Shown: positions 1 to 5,446 of the stretch, one piece after another
How the letters are laid out: each line of letters starts with the position of its first letter
Position numbering within the stretch: position 1 is the first letter of the stretch
Assembly: GCA_019424645.1 (NCBI GenBank)
Contig: JAHYZB010000028.1
Span: 5,288-10,733, forward strand
Source of the DNA: Oxalobacter formigenes
Lineage (GTDB): Bacteria; Pseudomonadota; Gammaproteobacteria; Burkholderiales; Burkholderiaceae_D
Direction: 5' to 3'
DNA: 5,446 nt
Program-made: the position numbers and the translations under genes
The notes under the pieces: model-generated
Database searches by the model: none
What the model was told of the DNA's origin: nothing
The model's input: the letters and a program-made list of their open reading frames with translations, nothing else

Positions 1-279
1 TTCAAGAACTCCTGCGATCTGAAGCAGGCGCTCGCCCTCATCCGTCAGTTTCGCCCCCCCGCCACCGACTCCCCCAACCACTTTTTCGACCAGCGAAACC
101 CCTGTCAGGTTGGTCAGGGTATCAATAGCCTGCCAGGCCGCCTTGTAACTGATCCCCGCTTCACGGGCAGCCTGGGAAATGGAACCCGTTTGTCCGATTT
201 GCCGCAAAACCTCGATCCGTTTGTCGGTCGTCCCATGAGCGAAAGCATTTGCCAGAGAAACTGAATCAGTCATTTTCAT
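1..279 (-). CDS. modE: ModE-type molybdate-responsive transcriptional regulator, N-terminal DNA-binding part (partial, 3' end outside window)
   Basis: ModE is a cytoplasmic regulator that binds molybdate and, as a dimer, represses molybdate transport genes. The 93 visible residues are its winged helix-turn-helix domain. A helix-turn-helix lies at about residues 32-52 (GSISQAAREAGISYKAAW), followed by the family's glycine-rich wing GGVGGGG at 69-75 and then LTDEGERLL. This closely matches the N-terminus of E. coli ModE as I remember it. The C-terminal molybdate-binding TOBE/Mop domains would lie beyond the left edge, so it is unknown whether they are present. There are two in-frame ATG starts, at 279 and 273. 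Neither has a clear Shine-Dalgarno sequence, and I chose the longer reading. The gene diverges from modABC across an 89-nt spacer that holds a ModE-like operator, which fits local control. The wing is encoded partly by a run of seven G (C on the plus strand, 54-60). Confidence 0.93.
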   Translation of the reverse strand, partial: MKMTDSVSLANAFAHGTTDKRIEVLRQIGQTGSISQAAREAGISYKAAWQAIDTLTNLTGVSLVEKVVGGVGGGGAKLTDEGERLLQIAGVLE

Positions 280-302
280 TCACGCACATAAAAATAAAAT
301 AG

Positions 303-332
303 TTGAACATTTAAAAAATGTTCTGCTAGAAT
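303..332 (+). promoter_or_regulatory. Predicted sigma-70 promoter of modABC
   Basis: A -35 element TTGAAC (303-308) is followed after 18 bp by the -10 element TAGAAT (327-332). The -10 is preceded by TG at 324-325, giving an extended -10 (TGcTAGAAT). The predicted start of transcription is about 338-341, leaving a leader of about 30 nt before the modA ATG at 369. The start falls inside the inverted repeat at 332-356, an arrangement expected for repression by ModE. The elements are seen in the sequence; promoter activity is inferred. Confidence 0.65.
305..323. repeat. Perfect 8-bp palindrome with 3-nt spacer, possible second operator
   Basis: GAACATTT (305-312) and AAATGTTC (316-323) are exact reverse complements around AAA (313-315). 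The palindrome overlaps the -35 element and fills most of the spacer of the predicted modA promoter. It is unlike the ModE box, so a different regulator may bind here. It could instead be a chance feature of AT-rich DNA or help the divergent modE promoter. No binding protein can be named. Confidence 0.45.
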
Positions 333-356
333 CGCTATTCCAATTACGAATAGCGA
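332..356. promoter_or_regulatory. Putative ModE operator (Mo box) upstream of modA
   Basis: TCGCTATTC (332-340) and GAATAGCGA (348-356) form a perfect 9-bp inverted repeat with a 7-nt spacer. The outer TCGCTAT/ATAGCGA arms resemble the ModE consensus as I recall it (half-sites of the TCGnTATATA type). The repeat starts at the last base of the -10 element and covers the predicted transcription start, where bound ModE would block RNA polymerase. The divergent modE gene next door supports the assignment. The repeat is seen directly; its function is inferred. Confidence 0.75.
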
Positions 357-368
357 CTGAGTTCAACC

Positions 369-1130
369 ATGAAAAAATTATTCCGTTTACCTTCTTTAAT
401 TCTCGGATTCCTGCTTTTAAGTGTATCCGCTTTTGTTTCAGCAGAAACCGTCCACGTTGCCGTAGCTGCCAATTTTGTCGAACCGCTCAAAAATATCAGC
501 GCACAATTTGAAAAAGCGACCGGCAACAAAGTCATGATCACCAGTGGCGCGACCGGCAAACTCTATGCCCAGATCAAAAACGGCGCCCCTTACGACATTC
601 TTCTGGCTGCTGATGCAAAAACGCCGGCAAAGCTGGAAAGCGAAAACGCTATTGTACCCGGTAGCCGTTTTACCTATGCGATCGGCAAACTGGCGCTCTG
701 GTCTGCAAAACCCGGCTATGTGGACAATAAAGGGGAAATCCTGAAAAAGCAACCATTCAAACACATTGCCATTGCATCGCCGAAACTGGCTCCTTACGGA
801 CTGGCTGCCCAGCAAACCCTTGAAAAAATGGGCTTGTGGCAATCCATGCAAGCCAAAATCGTCCAGGGAGAAAATATCGGACAGACATACCAGTTTGTCG
901 CCTCCGGCAATGCCGAACTGGGTTTTGTCGCCCTTTCCCAGATCTATAAGAACGGCAAAGTCAAAAGCGGTTCCGCCTGGATCGTCGATGCAAGGGATTA
1001 CCAGCCGATTGAACAGGATGCCGTGCTGTTGACACACGGAAAAGACAATGCTGCCGCTGCCGCACTGATGAAATATCTCAGGTCCAATGCCTCGTACAAA
1101 GTATTGAAATCCTACGGTTACGGTCATTAA
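369..1130 (+). CDS. modA: ModA, periplasmic molybdate-binding protein of ABC importer
   Basis: ModA captures molybdate (and usually tungstate) in the periplasm and delivers it to ModBC. The 253-residue product has a Sec signal peptide: basic KK at 2-3, a hydrophobic core at about 7-23, and a likely cleavage after A25 (VSA-ET). The mature part resembles the Azotobacter-type ModA more than the E. coli one. Ligand-site segments by family analogy are AANF (33-36), SGATGK (59-64), PYG with Y143, and GENIG (167-171). Other conserved blocks are YAQIKNGAPYD, GSRFTYAIGKL and ASGNAELGFVALSQ. There is no TTTS motif of the tungstate-specific TupA family. The start is supported by the signal peptide and a weak TGAG ribosome binding site (358-361) 7 nt upstream. 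It is the first gene of modABC and is probably repressed by ModE when Mo is plentiful. Metal preference between Mo and W cannot be told. Confidence 0.95.
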   Translation: MKKLFRLPSLILGFLLLSVSAFVSAETVHVAVAANFVEPLKNISAQFEKATGNKVMITSGATGKLYAQIKNGAPYDILLAADAKTPAKLESENAIVPGSRFTYAIGKLALWSAKPGYVDNKGEILKKQPFKHIAIASPKLAPYGLAAQQTLEKMGLWQSMQAKIVQGENIGQTYQFVASGNAELGFVALSQIYKNGKVKSGSAWIVDARDYQPIEQDAVLLTHGKDNAAAAALMKYLRSNASYKVLKSYGYGH

Positions 1131-1131
1131 T

Positions 1132-1134
1132 AGG
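1132..1134 (+). promoter_or_regulatory. Ribosome binding site deciding the modB start
   Basis: AGG within TAGGT lies directly after the modA stop and 9 nt before the ATG at 1144. It is only 3 nt from the in-frame TTG at 1138, too close for initiation, and 18 nt from the ATG at 1153. It therefore favours 1144 as the modB start. Confidence 0.55.
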
Positions 1135-1143
1135 TAATTGAAA

Positions 1144-1815
1144 ATGCCGGAAATGGATTTTTCTGCGGTCTGGCTGACTTTAAAGCTCGCCACACTGACC
1201 ACCGCCATCCTGCTCGTTCTGGGTACACCACTAGCGTGGAAACTGTCCCATACCGATGGATGGTGGCGAGGCCCTGTCAATGCCATAGTGGCACTTCCAT
1301 TCGTTCTGCCTCCGACCGTTCTGGGCTTTTACCTGCTGACCATGATGGGGCCGAACGGCCCCGTAGGCCAGTTCTGTGAATGGCTTGGCCTGCCTACGCT
1401 GCCCTTCAGCTTTTCGGGTCTTGTCGTCGCTTCAGTCATTTATTCGATGCCCTTCGTGGTTCAGCCCCTGCAGAATTCTTTCGAAGCCATCGGAAAACGT
1501 CCGTTGGAAGCGGCGGCGACCTTGCGGGCATCCCCGCTGGACACTTTTTTCAGCGTCATTTTGCCGATGGCAAAATCCGGCTATCTGACTGCCACTGTGA
1601 TGGGATTTGCCCATACGGTCGGTGAATTCGGTGTCGTACTGATGATCGGCGGCAACATACCCGACAAGACACGTGTATTGTCCGTTGCGATCTACGATCA
1701 TGTCGAAGCGCTTGAATATACACAGGCACACTGGCTTTCTGCAGGCATGTTGATATTCTCGTTCCTCGTCTTGCTGGCGCTTTACCTTTTGAATCCTAAC
1801 AGGCGGCGTGTATGA
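1144..1815 (+). CDS. modB: ModB, molybdate ABC transporter permease
   Basis: ModB forms the membrane channel of the molybdate importer, as a dimer with two ModC subunits. The 223-residue product has about five hydrophobic segments, roughly at residues 8-32, 44-67, 90-108, 147-170 and 195-217. The EAA coupling loop runs from E122 to P141 (EAAATLRASPLD, then FFSVILP). The position that is usually Gly in this motif is R128. Other family blocks are LPFVLPPTVLGFYLL (51-65) and the stretch GFAHTVGEFGVVLMIGG (154-170). The ATG at 1144 is preferred over an upstream in-frame TTG at 1138 because of the spacing to the AGG at 1132-1134; an ATG at 1153 is also possible. It lies 13 nt after modA, and its stop overlaps the modC start (ATGA), which implies translational coupling. 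Confidence 0.95.
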   Translation: MPEMDFSAVWLTLKLATLTTAILLVLGTPLAWKLSHTDGWWRGPVNAIVALPFVLPPTVLGFYLLTMMGPNGPVGQFCEWLGLPTLPFSFSGLVVASVIYSMPFVVQPLQNSFEAIGKRPLEAAATLRASPLDTFFSVILPMAKSGYLTATVMGFAHTVGEFGVVLMIGGNIPDKTRVLSVAIYDHVEALEYTQAHWLSAGMLIFSFLVLLALYLLNPNRRRV

Positions 1816-2888
1816 AGAATTTGCTTTTCAAAGGGAAAGTCACCCGCAAAGACTTCGAACTGGATTTCGATCTGGCGTTGCCAGGATCGGGAATTACCGC
1901 ATTTTTCGGAGAATCCGGAGCAGGTAAATCCACTTTGCTGCGCACGGTCGCAGGACTTGTTCAGCCATCTGCCGGAAAAATCAGCATCGGCAATGAAATA
2001 TGGCAAGATGATGAAAAAAAAATCTTCGTCCCGACCCATAAACGTTCTGTCGGTTTCGTCTTTCAGGATGCAGCGCTCTTTCCACATCTTTCCGTAAAGA
2101 AAAATCTGCAATACGGGCTGAAACGCATTCCGGCCGAAAAAAAGGTCATTTCTCTGGAAAAAGCAGTCGAGCTGCTCGGAATAGGCCATCTGCTCGACCG
2201 GGTGCCGGACACCCTTTCAGGTGGTGAACAGCAGCGCGTCAGTATCGCCCGTGCATTGGCGACAAGCCCGGATATCATGTTGATGGATGAACCACTGGCA
2301 GCGCTGGATATGAAACGCAAGTCTGAAATCATTCCATATCTCATGCGTTTGAATACCGAACTGGAAATTCCGATCCTGTACGTCAGCCATGCGCTGGAGG
2401 AAGTCAGTGTGCTGGCCGATCATCTGGTTTTGCTTGAAAAAGGCAAGATCATCGCTTCTGATAAAATCAACGACATGCTGACCAGGCTGGATTTGCCATT
2501 GGCTTATTACGATGTCGCCGCAGCTATCGTAAATGGGCAGGTCATCGGAGAAGACAGGGAATTCAGGCTTTGTACGATCCGTTTTTCAGGCGGAAACATT
2601 TTGCTGCCTTCAGCCAATTTACAGGTAGGACAAAAGGTTCGGCTACGTGTTCAGGCACGGGATGTCAGCCTGACAACTGAAAAACCGGTGAATACCAGTA
2701 TCCTGAATGCCTTTGAAGCAACAGTTGTCAATCTGTCCCCCGACTCGAACGGCCAGGTTTTAATCGAACTCGACGCGAAAGGAACACATTTATTGTCGAG
2801 AATCACAAGCAAGTCCGTTAATACCCTCAAACTGGACGTAGGCAAACCCATCTTTGCCCAGGTAAAAGGCATTGCCGTGATTGAATAA
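1812..2888 (+). CDS. modC: ModC, molybdate ABC transporter ATP-binding protein
   Basis: ModC is the cytoplasmic ATPase that powers molybdate import through ModB. The 358-residue length is normal for the family. In order: Walker A GESGAGKST (33-41), Q-loop VFQDAALFPHLSV (83-95, Q85), ABC signature LSGGEQQRV (135-143), Walker B IMLMDEP (155-161, catalytic E160), D-loop LAALD (162-166) and switch H193. After about residue 230 comes a linker and a single C-terminal TOBE/Mop domain (about 292-355). This domain binds oxyanion and in some homologues gives feedback inhibition of transport, and its presence separates ModC from generic ABC ATPases. The start overlaps the modB stop by 4 nt, with AGGCGG (1801-1806) as ribosome binding site. 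The codons for residues 68-70 contain a run of nine A (2014-2022), but the frame is intact. Confidence 0.96.
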   Translation: MKNLLFKGKVTRKDFELDFDLALPGSGITAFFGESGAGKSTLLRTVAGLVQPSAGKISIGNEIWQDDEKKIFVPTHKRSVGFVFQDAALFPHLSVKKNLQYGLKRIPAEKKVISLEKAVELLGIGHLLDRVPDTLSGGEQQRVSIARALATSPDIMLMDEPLAALDMKRKSEIIPYLMRLNTELEIPILYVSHALEEVSVLADHLVLLEKGKIIASDKINDMLTRLDLPLAYYDVAAAIVNGQVIGEDREFRLCTIRFSGGNILLPSANLQVGQKVRLRVQARDVSLTTEKPVNTSILNAFEATVVNLSPDSNGQVLIELDAKGTHLLSRITSKSVNTLKLDVGKPIFAQVKGIAVIE

Positions 2889-2930
2889 GCTTTTAAAAAC
2901 GGCGTCGATCAAACACCGGACTTAAAAAGT

Positions 2931-2955
2931 TGCTGTGTTCGGCAGGAATTTTTTT
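2931..2955 (+). terminator. Possible intrinsic terminator of modABC
   Basis: TGCTG (2931-2935) can pair with CGGCA (2940-2944), including one G-T wobble, around a TGTT loop. GGAA and seven T (2949-2955) follow. It lies 43 nt after the modC stop, where a terminator would be expected. The stem is only 5 bp and is separated from the T run by four bases, so it is weak. Outer A-T pairing (2924-2928 with the T run) could add stability. Confidence 0.4.
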
Positions 2956-2995
2956 CCAACGATATAATTCATGAAAACAATTCTCATTTAGCCAT

Positions 2996-3015
2996 AAAAA
3001 ATTGCCTTGCGGCAA
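2996..3015 (-). terminator. Minus-strand terminator-like hairpin in the modC-aldehyde dehydrogenase gap
   Basis: TTGCC (3002-3006) and GGCAA (3011-3015) form a perfect 5-bp stem with a 4-nt loop. Read on the minus strand, the stem is followed directly by six T (A run, 2996-3001), the layout of a short intrinsic terminator. No minus-strand gene ends here, so it might stop antisense transcripts coming from the aldehyde dehydrogenase gene. It may also be chance. Confidence 0.35.
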
Positions 3016-3030
3016 CACAATGGGTATGAA
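3002..3030 (+). promoter_or_regulatory. Weak candidate promoter for the aldehyde dehydrogenase gene
   Basis: TTGCCT (3002-3007) and TATGAA (3025-3030) are separated by 17 bp, and each matches the sigma-70 consensus at four of six positions. The -35 element overlaps the small hairpin. The gap is AT-rich and several alternatives could be drawn, so this is only a best guess. A 200-nt gap and a possible terminator after modC make an own promoter reasonable. Confidence 0.22.
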
Positions 3031-3088
3031 AGAATAGTTCACATAAACATTTAATAATATTAAAAAGTCTATACGACGGAGGTTTCCA

Positions 3089-4540
3089 ATGAATGCCAAA
3101 GCCCAGGTTCCACAATACGAATTGCTCATCAATGGCAAATGGGTCAAACCAAAAAGCGGGAAATATTCGACCATCCTGAACCCGGCGACGGAAGAAGTCA
3201 TCGCCTATGTCGCGGCCGGTGATGAAAATGACGTTGATACTGCGGCCAAAGCGGCACGGGCTGCCCTGAAAGTCTGGAATGGCATCAGTGCGGCGGAACG
3301 CGGCCGGATTCTGAACCGCTTCGCTGATTTGCTGGAAAAAAATCAGGAAGAACTGATCCTGCTCGAAAGCATCAATGCTGGCAAACCGATTTCCAGTGTC
3401 AGAAGACAGGATATGCCGGCTGCTATCGATACCCTCCGTTACTATGCAGGCTGGACCGACAAGATCATCGGTCAGGTCATTCCTGCCAGAACGGATGCGC
3501 TGACGTATACCGTCCGCGAGCCAGTCGGTGTTGTCGGCGCGATCGTGCCGTGGAATTTCCCGATCATGATCGGCATATGGAAAATCGCTCCGGCGCTGGC
3601 CTGTGGTTGCACATTGATCGTCAAACCGGCCGAGCTGACCCCGATGACCGCGATTCGTATCGGTGAACTGGCTCTTGAAGCAGGCATTCCTCCGGGAGTA
3701 CTGAATATCGTGACCGGCAAAGGCAGTGTAGTCGGTGACGCCATGGTCGCCCATCCGCAAGTCGATAAAATCACCTTCACCGGTTCGCCTAAAGTCGGCC
3801 GAGGCATCATGCAGGGCGCTTCGAGCAACTTCAAAAAACTGACGCTGGAACTGGGTGGCAAATCGGCCAACATCATTTTCGACGATGCCGATCTGGATGC
3901 GGCAGTTCGTGGTTCCGCCTCAGGCATCTTCTTCAATGCCGGTCAGGTTTGCTCGGCCGGTTCAAGGATTCTGGTCCACAAAAAAATCCATGATGAAGTC
4001 GTTGATCGCCTGATCGACCGCGCAAAACACATCAAGATCGGTGACACGTCATCGAAAGATACCATCATGGGACCGCTGGTTTCCGAAAATCAGTTGAATA
4101 CCGTCATGGAATACATTGACGTCGGCAAAAAAGAAGGTGCATCCGTCGTGTATGGTGGTGATCGTGTCGGCGACAAAGGCTTCTATGTCGCCCCGACGAT
4201 TTTCACGGGCGTCAAAAATGAAATGCGTATTTCACAGGAAGAAATCTTCGGTCCTGTCGCCAGCGTGATTTCCTTCGAAGACGAGGAAGAAGCCGTCGCC
4301 CTTGCCAACGGAACCGCATTCAGCCTGGCAGCCGGTGTCTGGAGTGCCGACGTTACCCGTATTCACAAGGTTGCACAGGATATCAAGGCCGGAACCGTCT
4401 GGGTCAATACCTACGGATATACAGACGTCCGTCTGCCATGGGGTGGAACGGGTGAATCCGGATTCGGCCGTGAACACGGTGAAGCTGCCCTGGAAAACTT
4501 CACCGAACCGAAAACCATCTGGCTGTCGCTGAAAAGGTAA
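3089..4540 (+). CDS. NAD-type aldehyde dehydrogenase, substrate unknown
   Basis: This cytoplasmic enzyme oxidises an aldehyde to the carboxylate with NAD(P)+. The 483 residues are full length for the classical ALDH superfamily. Motifs in order: PWNFP (154-158, with oxyanion-hole N156), KPAE (179-182), FTGSPKVG (230-237), ELGGKS (254-259, general base E254), GQVCSAGSR (285-293, nucleophile C288) and EEIFGP near the C-terminal third. E182 after KPA usually goes with NAD+ preference. The ELGGKSANIIFDDADLD stretch resembles ALDH1/2, betaine aldehyde and phenylacetaldehyde dehydrogenases, but substrate cannot be assigned. A strong GGAGG (3078-3082) 6 nt before the ATG fixes the start. The gene is in the same direction as modABC but 200 nt away, so it is probably a separate unit. 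It ends at a shared terminator facing fdhF. Confidence 0.94.
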   Translation: MNAKAQVPQYELLINGKWVKPKSGKYSTILNPATEEVIAYVAAGDENDVDTAAKAARAALKVWNGISAAERGRILNRFADLLEKNQEELILLESINAGKPISSVRRQDMPAAIDTLRYYAGWTDKIIGQVIPARTDALTYTVREPVGVVGAIVPWNFPIMIGIWKIAPALACGCTLIVKPAELTPMTAIRIGELALEAGIPPGVLNIVTGKGSVVGDAMVAHPQVDKITFTGSPKVGRGIMQGASSNFKKLTLELGGKSANIIFDDADLDAAVRGSASGIFFNAGQVCSAGSRILVHKKIHDEVVDRLIDRAKHIKIGDTSSKDTIMGPLVSENQLNTVMEYIDVGKKEGASVVYGGDRVGDKGFYVAPTIFTGVKNEMRISQEEIFGPVASVISFEDEEEAVALANGTAFSLAAGVWSADVTRIHKVAQDIKAGTVWVNTYGYTDVRLPWGGTGESGFGREHGEAALENFTEPKTIWLSLKR

Positions 4541-4557
4541 TCGGCAGGCAAATCCAT

Positions 4558-4588
4558 AAAAAAACCTCTCCATCAGGAGAGGTTTTTT
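4558..4588. terminator. Bidirectional intrinsic terminator between the aldehyde dehydrogenase and fdhF
   Basis: CCTCTCC (4565-4571) and GGAGAGG (4576-4582) form a perfect 7-bp stem with an ATCA loop. Seven A (4558-4564) precede it and six T (4583-4588) follow, so a U tract follows the stem on both strands. It lies 17 nt after the aldehyde dehydrogenase stop and 25 nt after the fdhF stop, so it serves both convergent genes. Confidence 0.95.
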
Positions 4589-4613
4589 GTTGCCCTTAAT
4601 CCGGGCAGGTGTA

Positions 4614-5446
4614 TCAGGCTGCTACCGCATCGTCGACCGCTTTCGCGAGCGACGCTTTCATCTTGCCATATTCTTCAACAAGATGTTTTTCAGCCCACTT
4701 CTGGTCTTCGATCTTATGCAGTTTGACAGCACTGTATTTGTATTCCGGTGTTTTGGAATACGGGTCAAGATGCTCGATCGTCAGCTCGTTACAGGCTCCG
4801 ATCCACCACTGGTAAGTCATGTAAACGGCACCACGATTCGTCCGTTCACTGACCTTGGCACGGCTGATGACCTTGCCACGGCGAGATTCAACCCAGACCA
4901 GCTGTTCGTCCCTGATGCCCAGTTCCTTCGCATCCGTCGAATTCATCTGGACATAACCCGGTTCGTCAGCCAGCGTCTGCAATGCAGAACAGTTGCCCGT
5001 CATGGAACGGCAGGAATAATGGCCGACTTCGCGAACGGTCGAGAGAATCAGAGGAAAATCGTCATCGACCTGATCCAGAGGTGGTCTCCAGTCGGAAGCA
5101 ATCAACTGTGCCTTTCCGTTCGGCGTAGCAAATTTGTTGCCCTTGTACATCCATAACGATCCCGGATCATCTTCAGTCAGGCATGGCCACAGCACATACC
5201 CGAAACCGGCCATTTTTTCATAGGTCGCCCCATAAAACAGCGGACACAATTCCCGCATTTCGTCCCAGATTTCCTTCGTATTGTTATACTTCATCGGATA
5301 ACCCATAGCGGTCGCCATCAGACTGTGAATTTCCCAGTCCGGTTTGACGTCACCTTTCGGTTCGATCGCTTTTTCGAAATACTGGAATCCACGGTCAGCT
5401 GCTGAATAGACCCCTTCATGTTCGCCCCAGGATGTTGCAGGGAAAA
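4614..5446 (-). CDS. fdhF: Formate dehydrogenase, FdhF (FDH-H)-type molybdopterin oxidoreductase, C-terminal part (partial, 5' end outside window)
   Basis: This family oxidises formate to CO2 using a bis-molybdopterin guanine dinucleotide cofactor with Mo or W and an Fe-S cluster. The 276 visible residues are the C-terminal part of a protein that is about 715 residues in E. coli. The open frame runs to the right edge without a stop, so an ATG at 5318 is internal. Visible blocks match E. coli FdhF closely as I remember it: TSWGEHEGVYSAADRGFQ (4-21), MGYPMKYNNTKEIWDE (about 47-62), STVREVGHYSCRSMTGN (135-151), MTYQWWIGACNEL (209-221) and TPEYKYSAVK (232-241). The last three lie in the molybdopterin-dinucleotide-binding domain. 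The catalytic Sec/Cys, the [4Fe-4S] motif and any N-terminal extension are outside the window. It is therefore unknown whether this is a selenoprotein, and whether it is a hydrogenlyase-type or NAD-linked subunit. Its nearness to modABC fits its metal need. Confidence 0.92.
   Translation of the reverse strand, partial: FPATSWGEHEGVYSAADRGFQYFEKAIEPKGDVKPDWEIHSLMATAMGYPMKYNNTKEIWDEMRELCPLFYGATYEKMAGFGYVLWPCLTEDDPGSLWMYKGNKFATPNGKAQLIASDWRPPLDQVDDDFPLILSTVREVGHYSCRSMTGNCSALQTLADEPGYVQMNSTDAKELGIRDEQLVWVESRRGKVISRAKVSERTNRGAVYMTYQWWIGACNELTIEHLDPYSKTPEYKYSAVKLHKIEDQKWAEKHLVEEYGKMKASLAKAVDDAVAA

Noticed and set aside
369..1130. ModA as a tungstate-specific TupA-type protein
   Set aside because: The TTTS signature of TupA is missing, and the sequence blocks follow Azotobacter-type ModA. 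Tungstate binding by a ModA cannot be excluded, but the family is ModA.
1138..1140. TTG as the modB start
   Set aside because: It is in frame, but only 3 nt from the AGG ribosome binding site. The ATG at 1144 has proper spacing.
438..1286. Long minus-strand open frame (282 codons) opposite modA
   Set aside because: It lies antisense to a clear modA with signal peptide and family motifs. Its translation shows no recognisable domain, and it crosses the modA-modB junction.
2984..3760. Minus-strand open frame (258 codons) opposite the aldehyde dehydrogenase
   Set aside because: It is antisense to a full-length enzyme with all catalytic motifs. The translation shows no recognisable domain and looks like a shadow frame.
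4587..5156. Plus-strand open frame (189 codons) opposite fdhF
   Set aside because: The minus strand encodes unmistakable FdhF sequence here. The plus frame begins next to the terminator and shows no family features.
4614..5318. A separate 234-residue gene starting at the ATG at 5318 (minus strand)
   Set aside because: The same frame continues upstream to the window edge with clear FdhF sequence (SWGEHEG, AADRGFQ), so this ATG is internal.

Overview
The window reads as part of a Gram-negative proteobacterial chromosome of roughly balanced base composition. Gene content and remembered protein similarity suggest a betaproteobacterium. An anaerobic formate-metabolising member of the Oxalobacteraceae, such as Oxalobacter, is my best guess, but this is inference only. 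No mobile element, CRISPR array, tRNA or rRNA is visible.

Positions 1-2888 form a molybdate uptake locus. A truncated modE repressor gene (minus strand, 279 to 1, running off the left edge) diverges from modA-modB-modC (plus strand, 369-2888). These encode the periplasmic molybdate-binding protein, the membrane permease and the ATPase of an ABC importer. modA and modB are 13 nt apart and modB and modC overlap by 4 nt, so they form one operon. The 89-nt divergent spacer holds a good extended -10 promoter for modA. A perfect 9-bp inverted repeat with ModE-box character covers the predicted transcription start. A second perfect palindrome overlaps the -35 side and is not explained by ModE.

Positions 2889-3088 are a 200-nt AT-rich spacer with a weak terminator-like hairpin after modC and a second, minus-oriented terminator-like hairpin. 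Next comes a complete NAD-type aldehyde dehydrogenase (3089-4540) with a strong ribosome binding site. A near-perfect bidirectional intrinsic terminator (4558-4588) separates it from a convergent minus-strand gene (4614 to the right edge). That gene is the C-terminal part of a formate dehydrogenase of the E. coli FdhF (FDH-H) type, a bis-MGD molybdo- or tungstoenzyme.

The layout suggests that Mo import, controlled by Mo-sensing ModE, supplies metal for the molybdopterin enzyme encoded next to it. The aldehyde dehydrogenase has no visible Mo requirement and its substrate cannot be told from sequence. I see no clear evidence of an undescribed system. The most unusual elements are the regulatory spacer upstream of modA and the hairpins in the modC-aldehyde dehydrogenase gap.
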